Positions 33,824-42,837 of a DNA stretch of 64,000 nt are shown in pieces. The notes under the pieces were generated by a model. That model worked only from the letters and a program-made list of their open reading frames with translations, was not told the origin of the DNA and made no database searches. Every line of letters starts with the position of its first letter. Position 1 is the first letter of the stretch. Source of the DNA: Pedobacter psychroterrae (GTDB lineage: Bacteria; Bacteroidota; Bacteroidia; Sphingobacteriales; Sphingobacteriaceae); the NCBI RefSeq assembly GCF_004331695.1, contig NZ_SJSL01000001.1:248001-312000 (forward strand), written 5' to 3'. Position numbers and translations under genes: made by a program.

Positions 33824-35077
33824 TTATTTAGCAATCCAGGCTTCAGGATTTTGGGCTACCATACCCCGCCTGATCTGGAACTGTAACTGCGGTGTCCCTT
33901 CTGAATTTGCAACGGTGCCAATGGTTTGTTTAGTACTTACTTCTTCCCCTTTTGCAACAGTAACCGATTTCAGGTTTTGGTAAACCGTGAAATACTGCCC
34001 ATGCTGGATCAGCACGAAATATTTACCAAACTGATCCATTACTGTGGTCACTTTACCATTAAATACCGCTCTTACAGGGGAATTTTCTGCAGTTTCGATA
34101 TTTACACCATCATTTACATAAGATGCCTGTCCTTCCATGTGCTTTCCGAAGCGCTCAGTAATAGAACCTGTAGCAACCGGCCATGGCAAAGCCCCCCGGT
34201 TACTCTCAAATGCGGTCGACAATTTTGCAGCTTCAGGCGTAGCAGTCAGGTATCCGGCAGTTGTCTTTGCTTTGGCAACCGGTGCCGGTTTATTATCTGC
34301 TTTTGCACTTGCTGCGGCCAAACGTTCTTCATCTTCCGCCTTTTTCCTTGCTATTTCAATCTCACGTGCAATTGCAGCACGTATATTCCTGTCCAGTTGT
34401 ACCTGAAGCTTTTTACGTTCACTGATGTCTTGTTTGTATTGCCGCTCCTCTTTGCTAAATTTATTGAGGACCTTTGACTGTTCATTCTTATTCTTGCCCA
34501 GCTTATTTTTTTCATTCTCCTGCTCATGCAGCAGGCTGCTCTTTTCTTTAAGGTTCTTATCCAGGATAACGATCTTATAGTTAAGGTCTTTTTGCTTACC
34601 CTGTATATAATCGGCCTGCTTTTTACGATACTGTCCAAATTGTTGGAGGTATTTTATCCGCATATATGCCTGGTTAAAATCCCGGGCAGCAAAAATGAAC
34701 ATCATTTTATCATAGGAACTCCTGTTTCTCTGAGCAAACCGGATCATACTTGCATACTCCTTTTTAAGCTGACCCAGTTGCCCTTTAAGATCCTGAACGG
34801 TATTGGTGTTCTCATGGATCTGGTTATCCAGATTTTTCATTTCCGAATTTATTACGCCTATCTTATTCTGCATCAAACGAATCTTAGCATTCAGCGAATT
34901 GATCTGACTTAACGTCAGCCGCTTATTGTTTGCCACCTTATTCGCATTCTTCTGCAACAGGTCGATCTCTCGTTGCAACGCTTCCTTTTTTCTTTTCAGT
35001 TCTGCACTGCTCTGCCCAAATGCAATAGAAGCAGACAGTAAAAACAACACAAGAAATAATAATTTATATAGCTTCAT
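33824..35077 (-). CDS. EnvC-like LytM-domain protein (murein hydrolase activator)
   Basis: About 417 residues from ATG 35077 with a signal peptide (MKLYKLLFLVLFLLSASIAFG). Residues about 25-265 form a long coiled coil (many heptads, KKEALQREIDLLQKN onward), then an Ala/Lys linker and a C-terminal LytM/M23 domain (about 300-417). The LytM zinc ligands are degenerate: the usual HxxxD reads NDGVN and the usual YAHL reads YQNL. So, as in E. coli EnvC, it is expected to activate cell-wall amidases rather than cut peptidoglycan. It closes a long minus-strand operon after a DUF4292 lipoprotein. Confidence 0.9.
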   Translation of the reverse strand: MKLYKLLFLVLFLLSASIAFGQSSAELKRKKEALQREIDLLQKNANKVANNKRLTLSQINSLNAKIRLMQNKIGVINSEMKNLDNQIHENTNTVQDLKGQLGQLKKEYASMIRFAQRNRSSYDKMMFIFAARDFNQAYMRIKYLQQFGQYRKKQADYIQGKQKDLNYKIVILDKNLKEKSSLLHEQENEKNKLGKNKNEQSKVLNKFSKEERQYKQDISERKKLQVQLDRNIRAAIAREIEIARKKAEDEERLAAASAKADNKPAPVAKAKTTAGYLTATPEAAKLSTAFESNRGALPWPVATGSITERFGKHMEGQASYVNDGVNIETAENSPVRAVFNGKVTTVMDQFGKYFVLIQHGQYFTVYQNLKSVTVAKGEEVSTKQTIGTVANSEGTPQLQFQIRRGMVAQNPEAWIAK

Positions 35078-35099
35078 CTCTATCAAAAGTATAAAAAAA

Positions 35100-35894
35100 T
35101 CAGTTTACCAGTTCATACTTAGCCGGAACACTAAACGGAAACTCCAGCACAAGGTTACGTTCTATAGCCGTATACTCCAACTCAATATTCACCCTTCTTG
35201 TTCCAGCCATCGAATTGATGGTTAATCCATTTGGAATCTTTGTTCCACCCACATTAAGATATGCCCCACTATAAACTATCTTTAAAGCCTGTCCGCTTTT
35301 AGCATCGTTTATATTGGTTTCTTTAATCTTCATCATCGCATCAAAAAGCACTTTATAGGCCAGCGTTTCTTTTTCTCCCTGTAGTTTCCATACCCCGTTC
35401 TCTTCCGCTATATCTGCCTGCTCGGTTAAAAACTCCGTAATTGTATTGCCTGCAAGTATCGACTGCAGCCATTGAAAATTTACCTGCTTGCTGGTATATC
35501 TATGTATATAACTAAACGGCTTCTTCAGGTAAACTCCCTGGATATTATTTCTAACCTTAATACTGTCTGCTGTAATTAAAGCCCGCGCTACTTCTATACC
35601 GGCAAAAGCAGTAATACTGACCCAGATCTGCTTATCATTTTCCATCCTGATGTTCATCGCAGCATTGTTCTTATTACCGTTAATATCCAGATTAGCCTTT
35701 ACCTTAATAGATAAGGTCTTAAAAGAAACATCCTTGGATTTCAGCAGCTTGATATTCTCAGACTTTTTTTTGCTCAGCTCATTTACAGGAGGCGGACTAA
35801 CGGTCACAGTAACGGCTGGCTTTCTTGCTTTACACCCAGCTATCGCAACAATCAGTAGTACCAGTAAAATGCTATTTAATATATTTCTTTTCAT
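35100..35894 (-). CDS. DUF4292 lipoprotein
   Basis: 264 residues with a lipoprotein signal (lipobox IAGC at about 18-21). The pattern of the mature part (KVKANLDINGNKNNAAMNIRM, IWVSITAFAGIEVARALIT) matches DUF4292, a family largely confined to Bacteroidota. The alternating strands and size resemble LolB/LolA-like shells, but that is inference. It overlaps the end of the upstream TPR gene by 23 bp and precedes the EnvC-like gene by 22 bp, a setting that suggests a role in outer-membrane or cell-wall assembly. Confidence 0.82.
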   Translation of the reverse strand: MKRNILNSILLVLLIVAIAGCKARKPAVTVTVSPPPVNELSKKKSENIKLLKSKDVSFKTLSIKVKANLDINGNKNNAAMNIRMENDKQIWVSITAFAGIEVARALITADSIKVRNNIQGVYLKKPFSYIHRYTSKQVNFQWLQSILAGNTITEFLTEQADIAEENGVWKLQGEKETLAYKVLFDAMMKIKETNINDAKSGQALKIVYSGAYLNVGGTKIPNGLTINSMAGTRRVNIELEYTAIERNLVLEFPFSVPAKYELVN

Positions 35895-37239
35895 TGATCT
35901 TCTTGTTTAATAGCTCAGTATCTCTCCCTGCAGCTTTAGCTTTTTTCCAGTTTGTCATTGCCAGTGCCGAATCTCCTGTCAAATACAAAATATCTCCCAT
36001 CAGTTCAAGATAAAGCGGGTTTTCGGCATCCAGCTCCAACGCGATTTTAACATTGGTCAATGCTGCTTCATATTTACTGTCATTTTCCAGTGCCAATGCC
36101 ATATAATAATACAGAATCGCCTGATTTGGATAAATTGACAAGGCTTCATCGGCTATCTTAACGGTTTCTTTATACTTACCCAAAGTAGTCTGGATACTCA
36201 AAACCTGTTCCCAAACCTGATAAATCTGATCTGTCAGCTTCAACACTTCATTAAACTGTGCCAGTGCGCCATTCAAATCCCCCTGCCTGTATAGTATGTC
36301 ACCATATAGTGCCATTACTCCAGGCTCACCTGGGTGTACCTTTACAGCAATCTTTGCCAGTTCCGCGGCTTCATTCGCCAGTTGCTGACTCCTGGTTCCG
36401 CTCAGCATCATCATGACTATTTTTACCTTTTGGTCTGCCGGCATCTCCGGATTTCCAAAAGCATTCATTAAAGCTGCATGTACGTCAGCGTATTTTTTCA
36501 AACCTTTATAAACATCGGCAATTGCCAGATCAACCTCAAAGGCATCTGCATCCAATGACCTGGCTTTTTTAAGAACGTTTAATGCATCCTCATGTTGTCC
36601 TTTTTCCAATAAAACACTGCTCGCATACAAAAGGCTTTTCACATCCTCATCTTCTGAAATCAGCTTATTTACCTCCTGCTTGCTCAGTCCATCCTTTTTC
36701 TCCATGCTGACACGCTGCCTTGCCTGATTGAGCGCTTCAGAAGCACCAAATTTCTTCTCCAGATCTTCATAGCCCTTTAGCGCCTCTTCCACTTTACCAC
36801 TAAGCAACAAGGCATTGCAACGGTCAAAATAATAAGCATCATTTTCAGGAGCAAGCCTGATCAAATGATCAAAAACCGGCACAAGATCCTCCATATCACC
36901 TTTTCGCTTGTACAGTTCTGCCAGCAACTTCCAGTACCATACGTTATTGGCGTCCAATACTGTTGCACGTTTTACAGCTATTTCAGATTCATTGAGCTTA
37001 TTCTGTCTGAAATTCAGTGTGGCGATCTCATAATGTACGGCTGCATTGTTGGCATCCATTACCAGTACCTTATTAAAGCTCTCCAGGGCCTTTGGATAAT
37101 TCTCATTCATTTTATCTTTCAGCCCTGCAAAAAACAATGTTTTTATCACGTTGCTGTCCAGAACAGAAAGCACAGGCTGCTGTGCAAAAGCAGGTACCTC
37201 TACAAAGAACAACAACAATAAAAACCAACTGTTTCTCAT
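35872..37239 (-). CDS. TPR-repeat periplasmic protein
   Basis: About 455 residues from ATG 37239, with signal peptide MRNSWFLLLLFFVEVPAFA. It is built of roughly ten tetratricopeptide repeats (for example GLKDKMNENYPKALESFNKV, LYKRKGDMEDLVPVFDHLI, LYGDILYRQGDLNGALAQF, MGDILYLTGDSALAMTNW). Such proteins are scaffolds for partner binding; no catalytic motif is seen. It sits between dut and the DUF4292 lipoprotein, overlapping the latter by 23 bp. A link to secretion or envelope assembly is inferred from context only. Confidence 0.85.
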   Translation of the reverse strand: MRNSWFLLLLFFVEVPAFAQQPVLSVLDSNVIKTLFFAGLKDKMNENYPKALESFNKVLVMDANNAAVHYEIATLNFRQNKLNESEIAVKRATVLDANNVWYWKLLAELYKRKGDMEDLVPVFDHLIRLAPENDAYYFDRCNALLLSGKVEEALKGYEDLEKKFGASEALNQARQRVSMEKKDGLSKQEVNKLISEDEDVKSLLYASSVLLEKGQHEDALNVLKKARSLDADAFEVDLAIADVYKGLKKYADVHAALMNAFGNPEMPADQKVKIVMMMLSGTRSQQLANEAAELAKIAVKVHPGEPGVMALYGDILYRQGDLNGALAQFNEVLKLTDQIYQVWEQVLSIQTTLGKYKETVKIADEALSIYPNQAILYYYMALALENDSKYEAALTNVKIALELDAENPLYLELMGDILYLTGDSALAMTNWKKAKAAGRDTELLNKKINEKKYIK

Positions 37240-37245
37240 ATTCAA

Positions 37246-37677
37246 TTATTTACCGGTATGCCCGTAACCACCGGCACCCCGTGCCGTATCATTTAGTTCA
37301 GTCACAGACTCCCAGCTAATGGTCTCATGTTTTGCAATGACCATCTGAGCTATCCTGTCGCCATTGTTTACTACAAAATCCGTATCCGAAAGATTCACAA
37401 GTAACACTTTAATCTCTCCCCGGTAATCTGCGTCTATTGTTCCCGGAGCATTCACAATACTGATCCCATGTTTATAGGCCAGTCCGCTGCGCGGCCTGAT
37501 CTGCGCCTCATAACCTACCGGAAGTTCTATATATAAACCAGTTGGAATCAAAACACGCTGCAAAGGTTTAATCGTGATCTCACTTTCTGTAAAAGCACGC
37601 ATATCCATGCCCGCAGCATGAGCCGTTTCATATTGGGGCAAAGCATGCCCTGAATTATTAATGATGTTAATGTTCAT
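37246..37677 (-). CDS. dut: deoxyuridine 5'-triphosphate nucleotidohydrolase
   Basis: 143 residues. The five dUTPase motifs are recognisable: motif 1 HAAGMDMRA, motif 2 [11 protein letters not shown], motif 3 [15 protein letters not shown], motif 4 GDRIAQMVI and motif 5 [11 protein letters not shown]. The trimeric enzyme hydrolyses dUTP to dUMP, keeping uracil out of DNA and feeding dTMP synthesis. It lies within an envelope-type operon, 6 bp before the TPR gene. Confidence 0.97.
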   Translation of the reverse strand: MNINIINNSGHALPQYETAHAAGMDMRAFTESEITIKPLQRVLIPTGLYIELPVGYEAQIRPRSGLAYKHGISIVNAPGTIDADYRGEIKVLLVNLSDTDFVVNNGDRIAQMVIAKHETISWESVTELNDTARGAGGYGHTGK

Positions 37678-37685
37678 TTTAAAAT

Positions 37686-39185
37686 TTATTTCTTCTTTAA
37701 TATAAGTTTCAACTGATCCTTTTCAAAATAGAACACACCTGCCGTAAAAACCAGTAGCAGTATATTCCCAATATAAATATTCCTTTTAAATACCCAAAAC
37801 GAAAGCACCACCAGCACAACCGATACCAACAGGTAAGCAGAAATACGTTTCAGTTCATAAGGTATCGGGTAGTGACGCTGCCCCAGAACATATGAAATCA
37901 CCATCATAACAAAGTAGGCCAGCATAGATACCCAAGCTGAACCCATATAGCTATATCTTGGAATCAGGACAAAGTTCAGCCCAATGGTCACCGCAGCACC
38001 TACCAATGAAATATAAAGTCCATACCGCGTCTGGTCAGACAAGCGGTACCAGATGGCCAGATTACTATATATGCCCAAACAGACATAACCAAATAACAGG
38101 TATGGCACCGCGGGAAGCCCTACCCAATATTCTGCGATATGCTCAGCATCCCTGCTGATAAAGTACTTTAGAATTTCGATATTCGCTACCAGTCCCACAA
38201 AGATCAGCGTAAGTGCGATTACAAAATAACGCAAGATGAGCGCATAGGTATTCTTCGCGTTTTCATTCTTTGCGTGACTAAAAAAGAAAGGCTCTGCTCC
38301 CAGTCTGAATGCCGTTATGAAAATACTCATAAAGATAGCAATCTTGCAGACCGCTCCGTATATCCCTACGTCTCTGTCAGCAATGGCGACCGGCAATAAT
38401 TCGCTAAGCGCTATTTTATCCAAATTTTCATTGACGATGAATGATAAATTGGCCACCAGCACCGGCCAGGAATAAGTGAACATCTTTGCAAAAAGTTCTT
38501 TATCAAACCTCAACTGCAGTTTCAAAAATTCAGGCAGCAGCATTAAAAATGTTGCCAGACTGGCAATCAGGTTCGATATGAAAACGTAACCTACCCATTC
38601 TGTCTTGTACCAGGCAGACATCCATCCGGCCAGCGGCCAGTCATTCGCTGCCATAGCAGGAACCGCCTTAATAAACAAGAGGTTAAATGCTACAAAAATA
38701 CCAATGTTTGAAAATTTGATGATGCTGTATTTCACAGCTCTGTCTTCAGCTCTCAGTCTGGCAAAAGGAATTACACAAATCGCATCGACAAACAGGATCC
38801 AGATAAAACAGCTTACATAATTCTTGTAATCATTCAGTTGCGCGGGATCTGATGTTAGATAAGCTGCTATGGAATTGCGAAAGACGAGACCCGTCAGCAA
38901 AAATAACGTTGCTATACCTGCAATGCAGAGAAAGGAATTGTTATATACCTCCTGTTTTTTGTCCTCATGTTTGTTCAAATACCTGAAATAAGTACTTTCC
39001 ATTCCAAAGGCAAGCACAGCATTGATCAGCGAGGCATACGCAAAAAGCTTGGTCAGAATCCCGTAGGTGGCAGAACCATAGGCACGGGTATAAATAGGCG
39101 TCAGGATAAACCCGAACAACCGCGACAATACAGTGCTGACACCATATATCGCAGTCTGACCCATAAACTTTTTCAAAACCGACAT
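37686..39185 (-). CDS. polysaccharide flippase, MATE/Wzx-type (MOP superfamily)
   Basis: 499 residues with about 14 predicted membrane helices. The N-terminus [24 protein letters not shown] and the [14 protein letters not shown] loop are typical of Wzx-type polysaccharide export proteins, which flip lipid-linked sugar repeat units across the inner membrane. The Wzx assignment is at the superfamily level; no glycosyltransferases flank it, so the transported substrate (O-unit, capsule or lipid II-like) is unknown. It precedes dut by 8 bp and follows the acylphosphatase by 1 bp. Confidence 0.9.
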   Translation of the reverse strand: MSVLKKFMGQTAIYGVSTVLSRLFGFILTPIYTRAYGSATYGILTKLFAYASLINAVLAFGMESTYFRYLNKHEDKKQEVYNNSFLCIAGIATLFLLTGLVFRNSIAAYLTSDPAQLNDYKNYVSCFIWILFVDAICVIPFARLRAEDRAVKYSIIKFSNIGIFVAFNLLFIKAVPAMAANDWPLAGWMSAWYKTEWVGYVFISNLIASLATFLMLLPEFLKLQLRFDKELFAKMFTYSWPVLVANLSFIVNENLDKIALSELLPVAIADRDVGIYGAVCKIAIFMSIFITAFRLGAEPFFFSHAKNENAKNTYALILRYFVIALTLIFVGLVANIEILKYFISRDAEHIAEYWVGLPAVPYLLFGYVCLGIYSNLAIWYRLSDQTRYGLYISLVGAAVTIGLNFVLIPRYSYMGSAWVSMLAYFVMMVISYVLGQRHYPIPYELKRISAYLLVSVVLVVLSFWVFKRNIYIGNILLLVFTAGVFYFEKDQLKLILKKK

Positions 39186-39186
39186 C

Positions 39187-39465
39187 CTATTTTTTTAAGA
39201 TCACAAAGTTTTTAAAATCCTTCAGTTCACCTGCATTAACACTCCAAGTCTCTACTTTCGCCCTGTCCGGTCCTTCATTACACCAGTCAATAAACGAATC
39301 CAGTTCCCATTGCTCACCTTCTGCTTCTATATAAACCGTTCCGTCCGGCTCATTTCGTACAAATCCTTTTATCCCGGACTGATCGGCTACATACTTTGTG
39401 GTCTCCCTAAATCCCACACCCTGTACCCTGCCCACCAGCACAATATTTACATGCACTATTTTCAT
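39187..39465 (-). CDS. acyP: acylphosphatase
   Basis: 92 residues, the family length. The catalytic arginine R20 lies in GRVQGVGFRETT and the catalytic asparagine N38 in GFVRNEPDGTVYIEAEGE, both intact. The enzyme hydrolyses acyl-phosphates such as acetyl-phosphate or carbamoyl-phosphate. Its start overlaps the end of the nitronate monooxygenase-like gene by 4 bp, indicating translational coupling. Confidence 0.95.
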   Translation of the reverse strand: MKIVHVNIVLVGRVQGVGFRETTKYVADQSGIKGFVRNEPDGTVYIEAEGEQWELDSFIDWCNEGPDRAKVETWSVNAGELKDFKNFVILKK

Positions 39466-40409
39466 ATATTAAATGTTTTAACCTTGCCTATTCCCACGAT
39501 AAAATCCTTCCATATCTCGTCCAGTATTACGGCAGCCGGACGAATTTCTTTCAACATAGCCGATACCTGACCTATCTCCAGCTCACCTTCTGCCATATCG
39601 CCTTCAAACATACCTAATTTTGCCCTTGCACGCCCCAAAAGCGCTACCAGTGTTTCGGCATTTGCTCCAGAAGCCTCTGCGGCTGCCACCTTATCTGCAA
39701 ATTCATTTTTCAGCAGCCTTACCGGAACCAGCTTCTTCATCCTGAGCCTGGTATCTCCTTCCTCGGCATTCACAATGCTTTCTTTAAAATTCAGGTGTGC
39801 CGATGATTCTTCAGCTACGGCAAAGGCCGAGCCAATCTGTACCCCCTCAGCACCCAAAGCAATAGCCGCCAGCATAGCTGCCCCGCTTCCAATGCCGCCC
39901 GCAGCGATCACTGGAATGTTAACTGCCGCGCATACCATTGGCAGCAGGCACATCGTAGTAGTTTCTTCTCTTCCATTATGCCCTCCCGCTTCAAAGCCTT
40001 CAGCCACGATAGCATCCACCCCGCATGCTTCTGCCTTCAAAGCAAATTTGCTATTGGCGATCACATGCACTACTACAATTCCTTTTTCTTTTAAAAACGA
40101 GGTCCAGCTTGCAGGATTGCCTGCTGAAGTAAACACGATCTGTACCTCCTCTTCTACCAGGATCTGCATGATCTCCTGCACATTCGGATACAACAGCGGA
40201 ATATTTACTGCAAAAGGCTTGGTCGTAGCTGCTTTACATTTCACAATGTGCCTGCGCAATACATCAGGGTACATAGACCCTGCCCCGATAATGCCCAGTC
40301 CCCCTGCGTTCGACACTGCCGAAGCCAGTCGCCAGCCACTGCACCACACCATGCCAGCCTGTATAATTGGATAGTTAATATCAAATAGCTCTGTGATCCT
40401 GTTCTTCAT
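39462..40409 (-). CDS. nitronate monooxygenase / FabK-like FMN protein
   Basis: 315 residues of the NPD (2-nitropropane dioxygenase) TIM-barrel family: IIQAGMVWCSGWRLASAVSNAGGLGIIGAGS at the FMN pocket (in part), EAGGHNGREETT and AAGGIGSGAAMLAAIALGAEGVQIG for phosphate binding. The family includes nitronate monooxygenases and the FabK enoyl-ACP reductase. FabK is usually encoded near other fab genes, absent here, so nitronate monooxygenase activity is the first guess. It lies between an amidohydrolase and the acylphosphatase. Confidence 0.85.
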   Translation of the reverse strand: MKNRITELFDINYPIIQAGMVWCSGWRLASAVSNAGGLGIIGAGSMYPDVLRRHIVKCKAATTKPFAVNIPLLYPNVQEIMQILVEEEVQIVFTSAGNPASWTSFLKEKGIVVVHVIANSKFALKAEACGVDAIVAEGFEAGGHNGREETTTMCLLPMVCAAVNIPVIAAGGIGSGAAMLAAIALGAEGVQIGSAFAVAEESSAHLNFKESIVNAEEGDTRLRMKKLVPVRLLKNEFADKVAAAEASGANAETLVALLGRARAKLGMFEGDMAEGELEIGQVSAMLKEIRPAAVILDEIWKDFIVGIGKVKTFNI

Positions 40410-40416
40410 ATACTGT

Positions 40417-41595
40417 TTAAAACAACCGCCTCATGCGGTCACCTAAAACCAATTCCCCCTCTACATCTTTATATTCCAGCAGATTTATCCCTGGTTTTTT
40501 ACCTGCTTCCAAACTGCCATACCTGTCTGTAATCTCTAAAAACTCTGCCCCGTTATAAGTGGCCCATTTCAAAAGGTCATCTACAGAAACATCAAAATGA
40601 AGCTGCAAGGTCTGCATCTCAGCAAATATACTCAGTACATCGTTACTGGCTAAACTATCCGTCCCTAAAGTGATCTTCAGGCCCGCATCTCTTAGCAGCC
40701 CTACATCCGGCAGCCTGTTTTCTATATACAGATTTGCATTGGGGCAAAGGCACCAGTACAGATCAGGATGAACTGCCTCTGCAAATTTAATGTCTTCTGC
40801 AGAAGTAAATACATTGTGTACCAGCAACAACTTCTGACGGGCAGATAGCTGGGGCAAAACAGTCTGCAACGATGTTTTGCCTGATGGTTTAAAAAACTCG
40901 ATATTTAGGCCCAGAAACTTAAACAAGTCAAGAAAAGCACCTGTTTTATCTCTAAAAAAGGAATTTTCATCCGTTGTTTCCTGATTGTGCATGCTCGACA
41001 ATCCCTGCACCGCATCACCATAAGCTTTAAGCTCAGCAAACAGCTCTGGTGAAACTGAATAGGGTGCATGGGGAACAATAGATGCTTTTAAGGGCAGGAA
41101 TTTATTTATAAACTCCAGTGCACGTTCCATCGATAGCTTTGCCGTATCAGGATTAAAACCCAGCAACTCCAGAAAAGTATGGTAATAGAGCGGGCTTCCG
41201 GCTTTTATACCGGCAGAGACAGCCTGGTTGGAAATATCACCAACCGCCACTATCCCATTATCAAACATCTCTACATCCGCCTTCAGCATTGCCAGATTGA
41301 TCGCATACTCATCTGATGAACGCAACTTTATCACCTCCTGCACAAAGGCTGGCAAACCTGTATACCGGGGAATCTCTCCCTTTAAATTAGACAATTCGAG
41401 GTGGCAATGGGTATTTACAAATCCGGGAACCAGCAGGCCTTCATAACGGACAATATCTGTAATACCCCCGGCACTGGCCTCTTCTGGAGTTAACACAGCA
41501 GCAATTGTACCTTCTTCATCCATTGCTAATACCCCGCACGCTATTGGTGCCGCAACAACAGGATATACATAATCGGCTGAAATATACGTCAGCAT
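40417..41595 (-). CDS. amidohydrolase (cytosine/adenosine deaminase-like superfamily)
   Basis: 392 residues. The metal-dependent amidohydrolase signatures are clear: NTHCHLELSN (HxH), APYSVSPELF, SMHNQET and GTDSLASNDVLSIFAEM. The layout matches the SAH/aminofutalosine/guanine deaminase group, which deaminate purine-like rings using Zn or Fe. A role as aminodeoxyfutalosine deaminase in the futalosine menaquinone route is possible but cannot be shown, as no mqn genes are in the window. It starts right after the upstream hydrolase gene (the stop and start abut), so they are co-expressed. Confidence 0.8.
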   Translation of the reverse strand: MLTYISADYVYPVVAAPIACGVLAMDEEGTIAAVLTPEEASAGGITDIVRYEGLLVPGFVNTHCHLELSNLKGEIPRYTGLPAFVQEVIKLRSSDEYAINLAMLKADVEMFDNGIVAVGDISNQAVSAGIKAGSPLYYHTFLELLGFNPDTAKLSMERALEFINKFLPLKASIVPHAPYSVSPELFAELKAYGDAVQGLSSMHNQETTDENSFFRDKTGAFLDLFKFLGLNIEFFKPSGKTSLQTVLPQLSARQKLLLVHNVFTSAEDIKFAEAVHPDLYWCLCPNANLYIENRLPDVGLLRDAGLKITLGTDSLASNDVLSIFAEMQTLQLHFDVSVDDLLKWATYNGAEFLEITDRYGSLEAGKKPGINLLEYKDVEGELVLGDRMRRLF

Positions 41596-42813
41596 CTATT
41601 TATCAAGTGATTGAAACCATGGCAAAGCACTCAGCATCATCGGCAATACAGTCGATTCATGTGTACCTCCCGGTACCGGTACCAGCGCGACCTTAGTAGC
41701 CCCACCTGCCTTAAATTTGTCAAATGTAGCCTGCGAACTCTGGTAAAAGACCGTCTCATCTGCAGTGCCATGATACAGTCTCGTAGCGGTCACCGGTACA
41801 AAGTTTAAAAAACTGTTACTGACAAAAGCGGCCTTCAGCACTTTTTCTTCATTTGCCTGCTGCATATTGGCGTAGAAAGCAGGATTCAACAGCACAGTTG
41901 GGTTGGCGCTCAACTGTGCACTGACTGCACCTGCATCCTTAGTACCATCCAGCAAAGCAGGAATTCGACCGGCATAGGGTTCTCTAAAGAAATCTGTAAG
42001 CGGGCGGTTCCAGCCATAGGTCACATTATAGGAATTTAAAATAAATGCCAGGTATGCCGGATCACTATACGTTCCATTGGAAATAATGGTGCTCAGCATA
42101 CTGGTAATATCATAGCCTCCTGCTCCTGCAGCAACCGCCTTTAGCGATAAGCCCGCAATCGGGCTGGCTTCTATAGATTGTTGTGCAGCCATTGTTACAT
42201 ATCCGCCCTCAGAATACCCAATCATAAATAATCGCTCATTAAAAGCGGTTTTTTCTTTTTTCAAATAAGCAGTAGCCGCCTTTAGCATATCCACTACCGC
42301 AAGTGCCGAATGCTGCTTATCGTAATATGGATGAACAATGCTTTTCGATACTCCGTAGCCTATAAAATCTGGTATTACCGTAATGAAGCCTGCAGCAGAC
42401 AATAATTCATATCCGGTAAATGCAGCCATTTCAGGCACATTGGAAGGTGCAGCTGCAGCCAAAAAGGTAGTACCATGCTGTGCACTGATAATCGAAGGCA
42501 CAACAGGCATATTCTTTGGTATTACCAGCGAGCCTGAAGCAGTGATCTCATTTCCTTTATAAGTTGTTTTGTAGATGATTTTGATAAAACTCACATCGTA
42601 CTTAACCAGCGGAACAGCATCTTCATAACCTCCCAGCTGTGCCAGCAATTTAAGCTGGGTGCTGCTGTAAGATCCCGATACACTTGCAGAAACAAGATTA
42701 CTTTCGGTAGTGTCAGGCGGGTCAGCTTCTACTGGTTGCTTCTTTTTGCAGCCCAGAGAAAGCGATACTGTTAGCAGGAAAAAAAGCACGAGTCTACAAT
42801 TTTGTTTCGTCAT
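41596..42813 (-). CDS. lipoprotein alpha/beta hydrolase (lipase/esterase-like)
   Basis: 405 residues, with lipoprotein signal (lipobox LGCK at about 20-23). The alpha/beta hydrolase nucleophile elbow GYSEGGY, an acid near HGTADETVFY and a histidine in PGGTHEST are visible. It resembles secreted prolyl oligopeptidase-like or secretory-lipase proteins (PF03583-like), probably anchored at the outer membrane facing the periplasm or surface. Substrate unknown. It heads the block of amidohydrolase, NMO and acylphosphatase genes. Confidence 0.82.
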   Translation of the reverse strand: MTKQNCRLVLFFLLTVSLSLGCKKKQPVEADPPDTTESNLVSASVSGSYSSTQLKLLAQLGGYEDAVPLVKYDVSFIKIIYKTTYKGNEITASGSLVIPKNMPVVPSIISAQHGTTFLAAAAPSNVPEMAAFTGYELLSAAGFITVIPDFIGYGVSKSIVHPYYDKQHSALAVVDMLKAATAYLKKEKTAFNERLFMIGYSEGGYVTMAAQQSIEASPIAGLSLKAVAAGAGGYDITSMLSTIISNGTYSDPAYLAFILNSYNVTYGWNRPLTDFFREPYAGRIPALLDGTKDAGAVSAQLSANPTVLLNPAFYANMQQANEEKVLKAAFVSNSFLNFVPVTATRLYHGTADETVFYQSSQATFDKFKAGGATKVALVPVPGGTHESTVLPMMLSALPWFQSLDK

Positions 42814-42837
42814 AACAGTAGAATAAATACGCTTTTA

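Noticed and set aside
39775-40374. 199-codon plus-strand frame opposite the NMO-like gene
   Set aside because: Shadow of a real gene on the other strand; Ala/Ser/Pro-rich translation without motif.
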